Shown: in pieces, positions 23,501 to 34,231 of the stretch | Layout: each line of letters starts with the position of its first letter | Position numbering within the stretch: the stretch's first letter is position 1 | Assembly: GCF_032062135.1 (NCBI RefSeq) | Contig: NC_092859.1 | Span: 23,238,666 to 23,302,665, forward strand | Reading direction: 5' to 3' | Source: Pyxicephalus adspersus | Taxonomy: Eukaryota > Chordata > Amphibia > Anura > Pyxicephalidae | DNA: 64,000 nucleotides | Made by a program: the position numbers and the translations under genes | The notes under the pieces: model-generated | What the model was told of the DNA's origin: nothing | Databases searched by the model: none | The model's input: only the letters and a program-made list of their open reading frames with translations

Positions 23501-25697
23501 ATTTTTATATGGAGATTATCCATCACAAAAATTATGGATCTCTTTACAATAAAAGATGAACAATGGATGTATTCAGTTTTCCAACACTTTTTATATTATA
23601 ATGTGGGTCATACAAGGCTCTTCCTTTATACATGCAAGAGACTTTCTAACACACTATAAATTTTCCTCATTGTTTCGACAATTGTGATCTCCTGACCAAT
23701 CTCACCATACATCATGCTTGTGACTAACTGGCCATGGTCGGTATCTGGTGGAAAACCAACGCATATCTTCTTTATGGCTCAAACCCATAACAGTCAGGAT
23801 ATAATATACATCAATTGTTTAAATAGGTTAGTTATTTCTGGGCTCCTGACACTACCCACAAATGGGTGTTATTTACGTAAATGGTTTCCTAGAAAAGTGA
23901 TGAAATGTATCTATACTGCATTAAATGGAATATTTTAATTGGTGAACTTGTGAAAGGCCATTCCTTTTGTTTATGATAATCTTTCTTCTGTTATAAACTC
24001 ATCTGTATTGTAAAAGCTCATATTTAATTGTTCTCACACATTTCAATAAAAGCTTCATCTATAGCAAGAAGTCTCCATTTCCTTAAGAGAGTAACATGTT
24101 CTTTTCTGGACAATTACCAGGGACTGAACCCAGGACCAAGGAGTTCTGCATGGCATAATGATAGAAGTGGAATGTGTTTGGGAATCTTACCTCAAAGAAA
24201 TCTTGGGTCTTCTTCAGGAGGTTTTTGAGTTCTGTCAGCTCCAGGAAATTCTGTTTCAGCATTTGCTGGTTTCTGTTCACTTCTTGCAGGTCCCCCTCCA
24301 GCTTCTCCAAGACGGTCTGGTATGGAGGCACAGAGCTGGTAAGTACCTAGTACCCAGATCCTCCCCTATTCCTAGGAGTGACATGCAACCCTACACCACC
24401 ATCTACCTCGCTTTGTGTCACTTACCTCCAAGTCTATCATCTCTCGGGGTAGAGGGGTCTGTGGGGACTTCTCTGGGATTCGGATATCAATCTTATCATT
24501 CTGCATTTCACATTCTAGGAAACCTGTAAGTCGTATGACGATGAGGAATTAGCAAAATAGCAACTCATTATTATTGATTACTAGAATCCAACATGAGCTA
24601 CAAAGAGACTGGCCAGACATGGGAGGCCTCAGCCATCTGAAGAGGTACTGATCTGTATTGAGGGGGAGGGTGATGCTGCTACCATATTGTGAGAATTGGG
24701 GGGATTTAAAAAATATTGTATGTGAATGTGGTCTTTAACATGTTAAAGTGTATAGATTGATTTTGGATGGAGAGGGTAAAGGTTATAACTATTGAATGGT
24801 TCTACTGCTGTCTGGGGCTCTGTTAGCTCCATAACAGGTCGAAGAAAGTGCTGGGGACCTCCTTGCTTAGCTGGGCCCCATGTATACAGCACGGTCTGCA
24901 CAGACCATACATCCAAATGGCACCCCAGTCAATATCCCCAGTCCATTCCCATTGGACTGTCATGGCTGAGATAATTGGATACTCACGCAGGATTCTCTCC
25001 ATTCCCTCACATCTGCGCACTTCATTCACAAACCGTCTCTGGAAATTGTTCACTGATGCATTCAGCTATAATAACCAATAGAAAATGCTAAGTACAACAT
25101 ACAACAATACAGAGGCTATTTCCAAAGGTTTCCAAACCAGGCTTATAATTACAGTAGGTAGCCTGTATGGGCGGAAGATGTGGGTATATTGATGATTCTT
25201 TAGGAAATACAGAGCTCACGGTCAGTCACCAATGATCTAATCATACCAAGCTTTGGTGGATGGGAGTGCAGATAGCCTGCAGAACTGCAAGATCTGAAAA
25301 GTGTTTTCACCTTCCTTATGCCGTTCAGTAAGGCAGGGAAATGCACATGTCAGGTACATTGTAAATCACTTGACAGATCAAACTATTTGTGGATATGGCT
25401 GTGGCATAACATTGGTGGTATTGGTGCTGTTGGGGGGACTTGGGGCAATGGTGTACCATATGGAAACATAAGCAGCTGGTGAGCCCCCTATAAGCAGTAT
25501 TTGGCCATATATGAAGTGACAATCATGGAACATGAAAGGGAATCATAAATCAGCATCTACCCATAAGTGGGTGTACTTACATCCCGGAACTGCACCAGGC
25601 CCAGCTCGCCCAGCTCAGCAATGCAGCAGTACCCGGCCTCCACCTGCAGGATCAGCTGCGTCAGGCACATCTCTTCGCTGCGGAATAGAGACCCCAT
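8582..25697 (-). CDS. ATP6V0A4: V-type proton ATPase 116 kDa subunit a, isoform 4
   Basis: The membrane subunit that forms the proton half-channels of the V-ATPase Vo sector; the a4 isoform serves acid-secreting cells. Coding exons in transcription order: 25581-25697, 24987-25065, 24426-24523, 24191-24316, 22795-22892, 21559-21685, 20505-20587, 19458-19551, 18971-19183, 18436-18586, 17730-17869, 16805-16962, 15723-15816, 15519-15637, 15216-15432, 12815-12922 (second copy 13654-13761), 11248-11382, 10419-10536, 9616-9787, 8582-8675. All have GT-AG borders, and phases join to 2,541 nt, or 846 residues (human a4: 840). Hallmarks are the N-terminus [12 protein letters not shown], the cytosolic stalk domain, [22 protein letters not shown] with the arginine equivalent to yeast Vph1 R735 (here about R749), and HALRLHW with the R799 equivalent (about R813). 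The a4 assignment rather than a1 to a3 rests mainly on the TMEM213 and KIAA1549 neighbours. Splice sites are by eye. Confidence 0.96.
9905..10160. other. unclassified CpG-containing block in an ATP6V0A4 intron
   Basis: Between the exons at 9616-9787 and 10419-10536 is a stretch with many more CpG dinucleotides than its flanks (for example gcttcgcgcggagccg). It looks like an inserted element of unknown family. No terminal repeats or coding potential could be established; the 79-codon open frame shows no family resemblance. Confidence 0.3.
11740..11990 (-). mobile_element. hAT-type MITE copy in an ATP6V0A4 intron
   Basis: Shares long blocks with 30180-30435 (cccctgctatatttactatatccacag against cccctgctataattactatatccacag, and later 'agatagc..aaacaatattggtg'). 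Reversed, it matches 62024-62392. The better-preserved ends of the family read like ctcaacc..ggttgag, a hAT-type terminal inverted repeat. Confidence 0.6.
12306..13144. repeat. tandem duplication, copy 1, with an ATP6V0A4 exon
   Basis: The first of two adjacent direct copies offset by exactly 839 bp. It carries the 108-nt coding exon 12815-12922 (protein [15 protein letters not shown].., residues about 639-674, a transmembrane segment) with its own acceptor and donor. Its first 640 bases look identical to copy 2. About six substitutions are seen, all in the last 200 bases. The exon starts and ends in phase 0. Confidence 0.95.
13145..13983. repeat. tandem duplication, copy 2, with the same ATP6V0A4 exon
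   Basis: The second direct copy. Exon 13654-13761 is identical in sequence to 12815-12922 and has the same splice signals. On the minus strand this copy is met first by the polymerase. Differences from copy 1 include g/a, c/t and a/g changes just upstream (in the transcript) of the exon, and three more near 13830-13880. Including both exons would add 36 residues in frame, repeating one membrane helix. Confidence 0.95.
14437..14655 (+). mobile_element. V-SINE copy, internally deleted
   Basis: Begins with a tRNA-like head (agcacggtgcctctggcc), with a B-box-like ccaggtttgaatctc near 14471. The conserved V-SINE centre follows (gcatggagtttgcaggttct, ccccgtgtttgtgtgggttt). It then jumps directly to the tail (gacagttagtgacatgac, tttgtacagtgccgc, gatggcgctaaataaat). 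The usual segment with 'cattccaaaaacatgcag' is missing. It is a retroposed SINE, not a tRNA gene. Confidence 0.75.
17630..17712. repeat. TA-rich repeat next to an exon
   Basis: Two copies of a segment reading tctctacatattatctatat plus a TA run, ending 18 bp from the 5' splice site of the exon 17730-17869. Its length is likely to vary between individuals. Confidence 0.75.
20838..21345 (+). repeat. degenerate intronic minisatellite rich in TCATGTGA
   Basis: A run of diverged units, about 45 to 65 bp, of the form 'aatgatgtcatgtgatcatt', 'caaaaccaatgcagggaaag', 'ctgagcattt'. It lies between the ATP6V0A4 exons 21559-21685 and 20505-20587. Exact TCATGTGA occurs at 20898, 20948, 21006, 21205 and 21330, with near matches at about 20847, 21106, 21150 and 21245. 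That octamer is an M-box/E-box type site bound by MiT/TFE factors (MITF, TFEB, TFE3). A related stretch is at 42100-42260. Function is inference. Confidence 0.65.
23278..23430 (+). mobile_element. LINE-2/V-SINE-type 3' tail in an ATP6V0A4 intron
   Basis: Reads ttagattgtaaactctttta, tctctgtctgtatctgtct, atttgcaacccctatttta, tgtacagcgctgcaaatta and tgttggcgctatataaata, then an AATAAT-rich end. Same family and orientation as 8434 and 29999. Confidence 0.7.
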
Positions 25698-25712
25698 CCT
25701 GGCAGCCGTGTA
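25698..25712 (-). other. ATP6V0A4: ATP6V0A4 5' UTR part of the start-codon exon
   Basis: On the minus strand a pyrimidine-rich acceptor (tttattttgtgtccag) precedes 15 bases of leader and then the ATG at 25697. The chosen start gives [14 protein letters not shown], which matches the conserved N-terminus of a subunits, so there is little doubt about the initiator. Confidence 0.65.
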
Positions 25713-27035
25713 CTGGACACAAAATAAACTGGACCGGACACTTCACCCTGCTGTGGACACACAAAGTATTAACAGTCACAAATAAAGATCCTTATCCTTG
25801 TGTTAATGCTTGGTGAATTGAGCCTCCAGACATGCAGGTAATAAGTACACACGTGTGCAGATCTGGTAGAAGTAACTCTGAATATACATTACAAGCTGCC
25901 TACATGCAACAATCCTCCCAGACATCTGAAGACAGATGAAAATCTTCTTTGATGAGCGAAGTCACTAAAATGGCTTCTCAGCAAATAGAAAGATGTTGCC
26001 CGCAGACTCAGAAAAGGGGAAGAGTCTGTATAGAGAACTACACTAAGCACTTTCATATCTGAAATGACCACTTTACAACATTTATTACAGGAAGGTCCTT
26101 GTAGTGGATGTGTGAGTTAGGATTAGTCCTTATTGGCGGTGAGCAGACAGTTCGACACCTAGAAGTCTCTTGGAATTGTCCCTTTAAACATGTGCAGATT
26201 GCGAAGGTGGGTAGAGGACACCATATGTGAATGGCAAATCTTGGAAACTTCAGCCAGTCAATCACTTTATTAGTTTATGACATGAAACACAGCCGACATG
26301 TTTTTGGATGACTAGTACTCCTTCTTCAGGGCTGCATTTCTTACCAGTATTCCAGAGTGTCTAATACAGACTGCAATGTCCACCAACAACAAATACAACT
26401 CTACCAAAACCCTAAAAAAGGGAGTGGCAGGACAATCAATTCTCCAAATCGTGCTCAACATCTATTATGCCATATACCAATAAGGTGATCATTGTTCTTC
26501 AACTGGCCTTACTTTCTATTCACATGCCATACTCAGCACCCTTTTCAGAAAGGCAAGCTTTTCTGTTAAAAAAATTGTATCATCATTTACCATAATTTTC
26601 CTTTCTTGGCACCAGTCGAAATATATTGTGCCCAGCTGACATACTAGAAACAATAGATCTCTAACAACCAGACACATAATTAGGAATTATAAACAATTAG
26701 GGGCTGTGCTGACCATTCCACCTTATCAATCTGGATTAAAGTTGTATAAAGTGTAGATATATAAATAAAAATTGTCATTAACACATATTTAGAGTGTTTG
26801 AGAATATAACAAAGAAACATTTTTTTCTTACTAACAGAAACACAATTATATTACTATTGTTGATGATTACAAATTGTATGGAATGCTCATCAATATTATC
26901 TAAATGTATGCAATTTTAACAATCTAGAGTGGGAGACAAGGGGATTCATTGTTAGATTTGTACTTCTATATTGGGCTCTTTAGGAGGGAGATTTTCTCTT
27001 AATTACTCCCATTGTTTTTATTTAAAAGGATGTAT

Positions 27036-27165
27036 ATAGGCCAACATATTACGCAGCGCTGTACAATAAATAGGGGTTGCAAATGAGAGACAGATACAGA
27101 CAGTGTCACAGGAAGATGAGAGGACCCTGCCCTGAAGAGCTTACAATCTAGGAGGTGGGAGAAGT
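27036..27165 (-). mobile_element. LINE-2/V-SINE-type 3' tail, minus strand
   Basis: The plus strand reads ccaacatattacgcagcgct, gtacaataaataggggttgc, aaatgagagacagatacag and gaagagcttacaatctagg, the reverse complement of the tail family. It lies in the first intron of ATP6V0A4. The surrounding 25,850-28,050 holds no exon; 26,254-26,345 resembles the end of another dispersed repeat (gaaacacagccgacatg, cttcttcagggctgc). Confidence 0.7.
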
Positions 27166-28057
27166 ATTATACAAAATATCCCATTGACAACACTTTAAGA
27201 CAGAAAGTGAGAAAAACTTTCCAAAGCAACAACGACAAAAATGTCATTTCTTTTCTTAACACACAATTTTGGATGAACACACAAGAATATCATTATTACA
27301 ATTACTATCATTACTATTAAAAAGAGAACTAAAAAAGTATAACATGAATAATACAAAGAGCATAGCAGTCACATTTCTAGGTTGGCAAATGTGACAATTA
27401 AGGTCAAACTGTTACAAACAATAATACATCACAAGTAAAATCACTAATATTATAAATTCATCTACTACTAAAAACTTTTATTACAGCTTCTACCCAGTAT
27501 GTAGGTTCAGATGAACAGTTACAAAGAAGAATGAACGGTTACATAGAAGAATGAACCCATAATTATTTGCATCTTCGCTAAACATCCAGGGAATTTTTTT
27601 TTTCACCTCCATAATGCCCACTAACTATTGATGTGTGCTACTTACTGCCTGTTAGAAAAAGTGGAAATACAGTTTCTGAGTGGCAAATCAGCACCTTTCT
27701 GATGTTTTGGAGTAATCCTATGGATGGTTTTTGAACGTTCAGCCAGATGCCAGATTCAAATACTTATCTGAACTTCTCCATTCATCCCCATGCTAGATTT
27801 GAGCAATGATGCCTAGTCAGCATTTCTTTGGCTTCATAAAATATATCCAATGGTTCAAAAACAGCTCCCTGCAATCATGGCAATTCTATGTGTCTGTGGC
27901 TGCCATTTTTATTCTAGAAGATGATTTGTAATTTGGATATAGATTGATAGTTTAAGAATAGAAAGCATTTCCAAAAATCTCATTATATGAAACAAATCCA
28001 GAAGAGCAGATAGGAGTTGTAGTCACAGAGTGCAGGAAGAAAGGTTAGAGGTCTCAC

Positions 28058-28220
28058 CTGTCTCTTGGAGGATCTGTGCACACTGACAGGCAGTTAGTTG
28101 CATGCAGTTGATGAATGTTGGTGCTGGGAGGTGCTGATTCTCCTCCTCCATGGCTGGTCCCCAGGAGCAGAGCAGAGTCAGGCAGCATAAGACCGGTTCT
28201 CTCCTCCTCTGTGTGTAGTG
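28058..28220 (-). other. ATP6V0A4: probable ATP6V0A4 5' UTR exon
   Basis: On the minus strand the segment ends with a good 5' splice site (gagacag then gtgaga at 28057-28052). It lies at the expected place upstream of the start-codon exon and in head-to-head position to TMEM213. The 5' boundary is a guess; no TATA box is evident. It contains an ATG at 28151 with G at -3 and +4 that would open a reading frame running past the true start in another frame. Confidence 0.45.
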
Positions 28221-29998
28221 TCAGCACAGGCCGAGTTGTATGTAATAACAGAATAGATATGTACTAAACTTTACAAAGTCCAATGTGAACTCATCACCCT
28301 CCGCCAGACCACCCCCAACCTCCAGGGACAGCTCCAGGCTCCTCTCCCTGAAAAATGACCACATCTTTCAGGACAGAAAAATGCAGAAAATAGGTTTTAA
28401 TATTATTTATCATGGTCAACCACACAGACCCTGGCAGCAAGCAGAACATGATTAGAATTGATATTGAAATTCAAAATAGAGTTGTCACCAAAACAGGATA
28501 TAGAGGAAGTCTTTCATTGGGGACTCATATTGTGGTGACAACTGCCTGAGAGGTTATTTTCTCCCATTTCCTGTTGTGCCCTCTGGACAGGACATATAAA
28601 ATTAGTCGCCAGGGTTTTTAACCATTTATTTATACAAAGCTAAAATGTAAAGTTTTGGATAGCATAATAGCTTTCAATGTCACCTAAACATCAATAGTGA
28701 CTGAACATTTTTCAATGCATTGTGTTTTAAATAAGTGAAAAGGCATTCATCAAACTTCTCCAAGAGCCGTTTATGTTTCCCCACTGCACCCAATCTGACC
28801 CCAATTCTCCGTCTCTAGCTCATTCTCCCCACTATGTCCCCATTTATTGTATGTTTATGATGTGTTTCTATCAAATTGGATTGCGGTGATTGCTAAAATA
28901 TGGGAGAGGCCGATGCCTGACAAATGCTGCAGAGACATAATAGTTTGTGAGAGACACATAGCTTGACATAACATGATGCAATGACATCTTTTTTCTTCAG
29001 ATCTGCTCCTATGATTGTTTGGATAAGAAACCATCGATAAATTGATATATTATCTGAAAGGCCAAATGAGGCATTGCAGGTTCAATATATATATTGTTTT
29101 ACTGTAAGGATTCATATGATTTAATCTTTTTGCTTACATAGATCATCCAATCAAATCATTTTATGGAAGTCTGTGACCATCAAAACTCAGATCAAGGGGT
29201 GCACAATGACCTCAATGTCAGATATGATTTTTTCAGGGAAGATAATAGGATGATTATTATTATTATTAATGGGATCTTTATGAAATCTGGTGGTCTGCTC
29301 TGTGTAGTCATACTTTACATTCTTTATAAGGTACAAATGTTTCCTGTAGTGTAAAGCAGCAGCGGAGTCGGCAGCATTCATGAAACATCATGTTTACACA
29401 GCAGGTCACCTTCATAGGGCGCTGCACATAATGTTTATCAAACATTGAACTGGTTTTTCCCAATTCCCGGTGCCTGTGGTAGCCTTAGGCCCTCTCCAAC
29501 CAGCCCTGTTCTGTCTCACCGCTCACAAAAGAAACTTTAAAGAGAACCTGTTGCTTCTGCAGATTGATGCAATACAGAATCACTTATTATATATAGCCAA
29601 AACTTTTCTTTACTCATTTACTTACTCAGTGACACCACAGAAGTAAGTAAAAGAATCCCCTCTAGGAAAGTTGTCACCAGAACAGGTGTCCCAATTATCC
29701 TTTTATTTCTGTTTGTTTTGTTTTAATGGCAATGGTCACCAGAACAAATGGACAATTTTGTTTGACCTAAAAAAATGGCTATTTCTAAGGAGTGTTGGTA
29801 TGACCTTGTAACATGACAATAAGCTATGTGAAAAAAATGATACCATTGTAATCATTGAATTTACACATATCCAGGTACTTTTTGCTGGGTTGAAAGCAGA
29901 CCCTATGTAAAGTGGACCTGTCATTTTTAGACATTGTGGGCATCTATGGATATATTCTGGTGATGGCATCCCAGTGCTGGTTTCTATTGGCACAGGGA

Positions 29999-30178
29999 GA
30001 GTCTGTCTTTAATGTCAGCTCTTCAGGGCAGGGTCCTCTCCTCCAGTGTCACTGTCAGTATCTGTCTGTCATTTGTAACCCCTATTTATGTACAGTGATG
30101 CTTATTATGTTGACGCTATATAAATCCTGTATATTATTATTATTATTATTATTAATATTATTAATAATAATAATGTAG
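29999..30178 (+). mobile_element. LINE-2/V-SINE-type 3' tail with ATT microsatellite
   Basis: Contains cagctcttcagggcagggtc, cagtgtcactgtcagtatc, tttgtaacccctatttatg and tatgttgacgctatataaat, followed by ATT and ATA repeats to about 30175. It is immediately followed by a hAT-type MITE copy. Confidence 0.7.
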
Positions 30179-30179
30179 G

Positions 30180-30435
30180 TCAGTTTTTCTCGACCCTTTT
30201 ACCATGGCTGAATATTTAAATTGACTTTCAGGTCTTCAGGGAACCCCTGCTATAATTACTATATCCACAGCTCACAGTATATAGTGTGGTGGTCGGTGTA
30301 AAGAAAGTCTCTTACATTGCCTTGCAGATAGCCAAAAACAATATTGGTGACAATAGTAACTGAACTGAGAGGTAGAAATTGCTCATCCCCCTAGCATTCT
30401 CTGGGAGAACCCTGGTTGAGATACACTGATGTACG
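30180..30435 (-). mobile_element. hAT-type MITE copy between the divergent genes
   Basis: Reads tcagtttttctcgacccttt at the left and ends gagaaccctggttgagatac. It shares its inner blocks with 11740-11990 and, reversed, with 62024-62392. The termini are inverted forms of ctcaacc. No coding capacity. Confidence 0.65.
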
Positions 30436-30724
30436 AATAAGAACAATAACTGAAAAGCATGCAGGTCCAATTTTTGGACCCCTATAAAGCCCCTTTATTA
30501 ACAAAGCCTGCTTTACATTTGTTATGAACACAGATATTTACAAATACGCCAAAGCAGTGTCTGTGTGTGAATGTGCTCTTTCATAAGTCCACTCCAAAGA
30601 AAAATACAATAGGTTCTGTTTTCTCTGTTGACACACCAGGAGAAGGTTTATTTCCAAAAAAGTGACAGGTGTCATCGGCTTTGTCCAGAGTCACATGGCT
30701 AAAATGACTAAAAATAAATCCTTG

Positions 30725-30880
30725 TATAAAGCTTTATGAATTGAACCCAGTGTACCAAGGGACTATTTACAGTTACAGGTGAGTGTGGGCGGAGATATGG
30801 CTCCTCCCCCCATCCTGGCTGCACAGGTAGGGGACTGTCAGGTGCAGCAGAGACAGTGCAGGGAGCTGAGTGCTGTCACT
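30725..30880 (+). promoter_or_regulatory. TMEM213: TMEM213 core promoter and 5' UTR
   Basis: A TATA-like tataaa at 30725-30730 and a GC box (gggcgg) at 30787-30792 lie upstream of the ATG at 30881. If the TATA is used, transcription would begin near 30755 with a leader of about 125 nt. Which element sets the start site cannot be told from sequence. Confidence 0.4.
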
Positions 30881-33208
30881 ATGGACAGGGAGCTGTGTGT
30901 CTGTCTGCTGCTTCTTCTCTGCTACATCCAGCTGGGTCACACAGGTGAGTACAACTGATATCCAGAACTGATAGATCCATAGGAGAGGGGCTTTTTCCAC
31001 ACCAGGATCTGATCATTTCCCAATAATGATGAATTGTTCATCCATTCAGGAATGTATTATCAGGGGCTCAGGAAATGTTGAATTTGTTGTGTTTAATTTA
31101 GATTGATTTTTTAGACTTTTATATCTATATTTAGACTTTTAGCGTTGTTATTCACTGAGTAGTTCTGTACAATTTAAAAGTTTTATATATGAGGGTAAAT
31201 GTTTTCTGTATACTTTATGAACACTTTATAAAAACTATGCAACATTTTTACAGCTGTGGCTGTAAAGTTAGTTTACCCAAAAGTGTCCTCTCATTTTTTG
31301 TGGGTTTAAGCCCTGAGATCTCCTCACCAAAACCTCTGGCTGTGTTCACATTTCCTTAGCCTACATTTACATGGTTTTATGCAGTATGGTGTATTTTAGA
31401 TGTAATTTACTTATTTTACAATTCATGTGCATTTTTGTTTTATAACAATAGTCATAGAAAAATGTTTTTTTTTCAATAATTTTTCCTCTTTTTTAATGAA
31501 TGAACTCCGTCTTTAAAATTTGGTTGTGTTCATAATAAACGAAACTGGTGTGCAGAATTGGGAGCTCAGTACAGGCATAGTGGGAGCCTCTTATATTGGG
31601 CACAGCAGGTGTACCGAGCAAGAAATACAGTGTAGGGATGGTGAAAACAACTCACAATCATTAAAACAAGTGAATAGACCCAGAACTTACCACAGGAATA
31701 GTGGGGACAGCAGGTGCAAAGACCTAGGAACCCATGAAGAGATGGCAAAAAAAATCCTCATTTTGTGCACAGCAGGTGTAATAAGCCAGGAGTAAAGGGG
31801 TGATGGGAAGTCCTCATAATTATCAAAAGAGGGGTGCAGATGTGGTAACAGGGATAGTGGGAAGCCCTCATATTGGGCACACCAGGTGTGCAGACCTAGG
31901 CACTCAGCATAGGGATGGTAGGAAGCTTTCCTGCATAATAGGCACAGTGGGTGTACAGACCTAGGAACTCATCAATCTCATCAATGGAGTTCCTTTTAAT
32001 GACCAAGTTAGATGATGGGCAAACCAAGTTGTTATCAAAATAGGAAGTGTCTGGAATTCTGAAGAGACATATATTACACTTTCCTTTATGATCCATTTCT
32101 TCCTCATTTGGCCACCCATTCTCTGGTAATCTCTTGCAAAATTTAATATTTTAATATAACAATTTAAAATGATGACAGGCAACAATACAGCAATAATCAT
32201 ATCTGGTGTCAAATAAAATAAGATCAACGTCCTGGGTCATTCACATTATCTGTTTTCTTCTTTCAGCGAGCAATGAGACGGTTGAGAGTTTGCTGCAATG
32301 TCCGGGTAAGTCTTCAGATTCTTATCAACTACAATGCTATTTATCTGATCTGAATTAAGTATTTAGGATGACAGATAATCCGAAAGCATCAACATTTGGC
32401 ACTTAATGGTCCCCCTGTAAATTGTATTCACACCTATGCACATACATGTGTGAGGAATACTGCACTTTCATAATATCCTTTGGGAAGCTACCTAGATTTT
32501 GGATGAATTGTATTTTCTATTGCTGATTTGTTCTTGAAAGTGCATGTTCCAAATCCGTCAAATCAACAATGCCTGTATTCCTATCTTTTAAGAAACTAAG
32601 GACGTATGGAGGTTGCCTCTCCTTCTAAAAAACACTAGGCTTGTGTCATGTTGATCCATTGGCTTCAGAACAAGTATGTAGATCAGGAATTTTGACTTTG
32701 CAGATCTACATGGTAAATCCGTTCATTAACTGAAGCCAGAGGGATCAGCATGACTGTCTGGGTACTAGAACATTCGCTCGTATTAGGATATTTTCTTCAA
32801 GTGAATCATGTAGTGCGTGAAATGTTTCCCCAAGCCTGTAAATAAAGGAATAAAGCCAAAGAACCAAGCAACTAGCCATTTCAGATCAGTCAGTCATGGC
32901 AGGCTGTCCCAGAACACCTTTCCTTTGATAAGGGAACAGAATCCAGTAAGATTTTAAGAAATTGGGTTCATGCACTCTGTTACCATAAGCATTACTTGTG
33001 TAACATTACATTTTCTATTTTGTCTTTCGCTTGCACAGAAACCAATATCTGTGACCTGGCCAGCCGATGCTGTGTGTCCGGGATGGACAGTTATGGCTGG
33101 ATCGCTGCCACCATTGGCTGGGCTTTGTGGTTCCTAACACTGATCCTCCTCTGCATCTGTAAGGTGATGGATCTCCGTCCCGATGAACCCAAATACCTCC
33201 GGGCCTGA
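30881..33208 (+). CDS. TMEM213: transmembrane protein 213
   Basis: Three coding exons, 30881-30944, 32267-32305 and 33039-33208, with GT-AG introns, giving 273 nt and a 90-residue protein. A signal peptide covers about residues 1-21 (MDRELCVCLLLLLCYIQLGH). A short lumenal or outer part follows with an N-glycosylation sequon at N24 and cysteines at 33, 39, 45 and 46. One membrane span lies at about 55-75, then the family's C-terminal tail (LRPDEPKYLRA). The block GWIAATIGWALWFLTLILLC is nearly the same as in human TMEM213, as is the DEPK tail. Function is unknown; in mammals it is expressed in kidney intercalated cells, and its head-to-head position with ATP6V0A4 fits co-expression. The 39-nt middle exon is too short to detect alone but joins in frame. 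Confidence 0.93.
31556..31978 (+). repeat. degenerate minisatellite in TMEM213 intron 1
   Basis: Six or seven diverged units, roughly 60 to 70 bp, with the recurring phrases 'cagacctaggaactca', 'cataggga', 'tggtgggaagcc', 'ctcatattgggcacagcagg' and 'tgtgcagacctagg'. Unrelated in sequence to the 91-bp array or the TCATGTGA array. Confidence 0.7.
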
Positions 33209-34200
33209 GGGGTGCCAACAATATAGATGGACAAATGTGCTGCCTTGCCATGAACACAGGAGCCAGAACAATCATTTAACAAAAACTGTATTTGTTGGAG
33301 GCCTTCACAATTAAGCCTAAAGATTTCTGGAGGATAATCTGAGACCCCATTCAGCAAATACATGTACACAGATCAATTCTTACAGGGAGAAGTTCTTACT
33401 CTCTTCTACTGAGAAAAATGAAAGGTGTCATTGCTGTCTTCTCCTGCTGAAACAGCCAGACAGATAACACTTTCAGAAGGCGGCAATGATTTATTAATTC
33501 CAGTACAATTTATCTTTGCTTTTTTCATTTTGGATGGGGGAAGAAAGAGTTAACAATTTTCTCAGGTTTTTCTCTCTTTTCATCTCTTTCTGCTCACAAT
33601 CCCATAGGGGGGATTTTTGTCCACTTCCTGCCCTTCTGACATTCGTAAAAAAAAAAACTTTAGGTATTGATTTTACCAAGAGAGAAATACGGACAGGAAT
33701 AAATTCAATGGCAGAAGTTCCAACCCTTGCCCACTGTTCTAGAAATGTGTTTTTGCTTTTATGTTTGTCCCATACTCATCACTTCCTTTACTTTGATTGG
33801 TAGAAATTTTGCAAAGGTGACCTTACCTTTTAAATTGCAAAGAAGCCTAAATGTATTCAAAGAAAGAATGGATTTTTAGGCCCCTTTTATTAAGTGCTAT
33901 CACCAAGTCACAGTCCCTCTCTCTCCAGCCTCTACAGCCACATGCTGTAATGTAAAAAATATAATAGGAAAAAATAAAAACACATTATATGGCCAAAAGT
34001 CACATCACACATGTTAGATATTAAATTCCAAAACCATGGCATTAACAGTACTCTTCACTGGCAATACCAGTCATATGAAGGGAATGGGGGGGGGGGGTTA
34101 GTGTATTCTATTACAAAAAGACCTATCTCTGTGAACGTAGCTTGTGACAAAATTATTTAAGTCTGAGAGATTGTATGATCATCACCCAATAAATTATTTC
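33209..34200 (+). other. TMEM213: presumed TMEM213 3' UTR
   Basis: No exon or clear repeat apart from short homopolymers (G-run at 34088-34097). AATAAA candidates lie at about 33973 and at 34188-34193, the latter facing the presumed end of KIAA1549. Which is used is unknown. Confidence 0.35.
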
Positions 34201-34231
34201 ACAGAAATCCTTTTTCACTTGTCTCTTTATT
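34188..34231. terminator. facing poly(A) signals of TMEM213 and KIAA1549
   Basis: AATAAA on the plus strand at 34188-34193 (for TMEM213) and tttatt at 34226-34231, which is AATAAA on the minus strand (for KIAA1549). The two cleavage sites would fall inside or near the same 40-bp spacer, so the convergent transcripts would meet or slightly overlap. Both assignments are inferred from position; several other AATAAA hexamers exist. Confidence 0.35.

Larger units (their letters stand above)
28221..30724. promoter_or_regulatory. divergent promoter interval ATP6V0A4 / TMEM213
   Basis: About 2.5 kb between the two oppositely oriented first exons. 28,750-29,450 looks unique rather than repetitive. 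It contains forkhead-type core motifs: TGTTTAT at 28852, TGTTTAC at 29391 and TGTTTAT at 29432, the last two 41 bp apart. FOXI1 is known to drive ATP6V0A4 in mammalian intercalated and inner ear cells, so these are candidate sites. Such 7-mers are common in AT-rich DNA, so this is suggestive only. The right part is filled by repeats (29999-30435). Confidence 0.4.

Noticed and set aside
8582..25697. Assignment to TCIRG1 (a3) or ATP6V0A1
   Set aside because: The sequence is close to human a4 through both halves, and the neighbours TMEM213 and KIAA1549 are those of ATP6V0A4.
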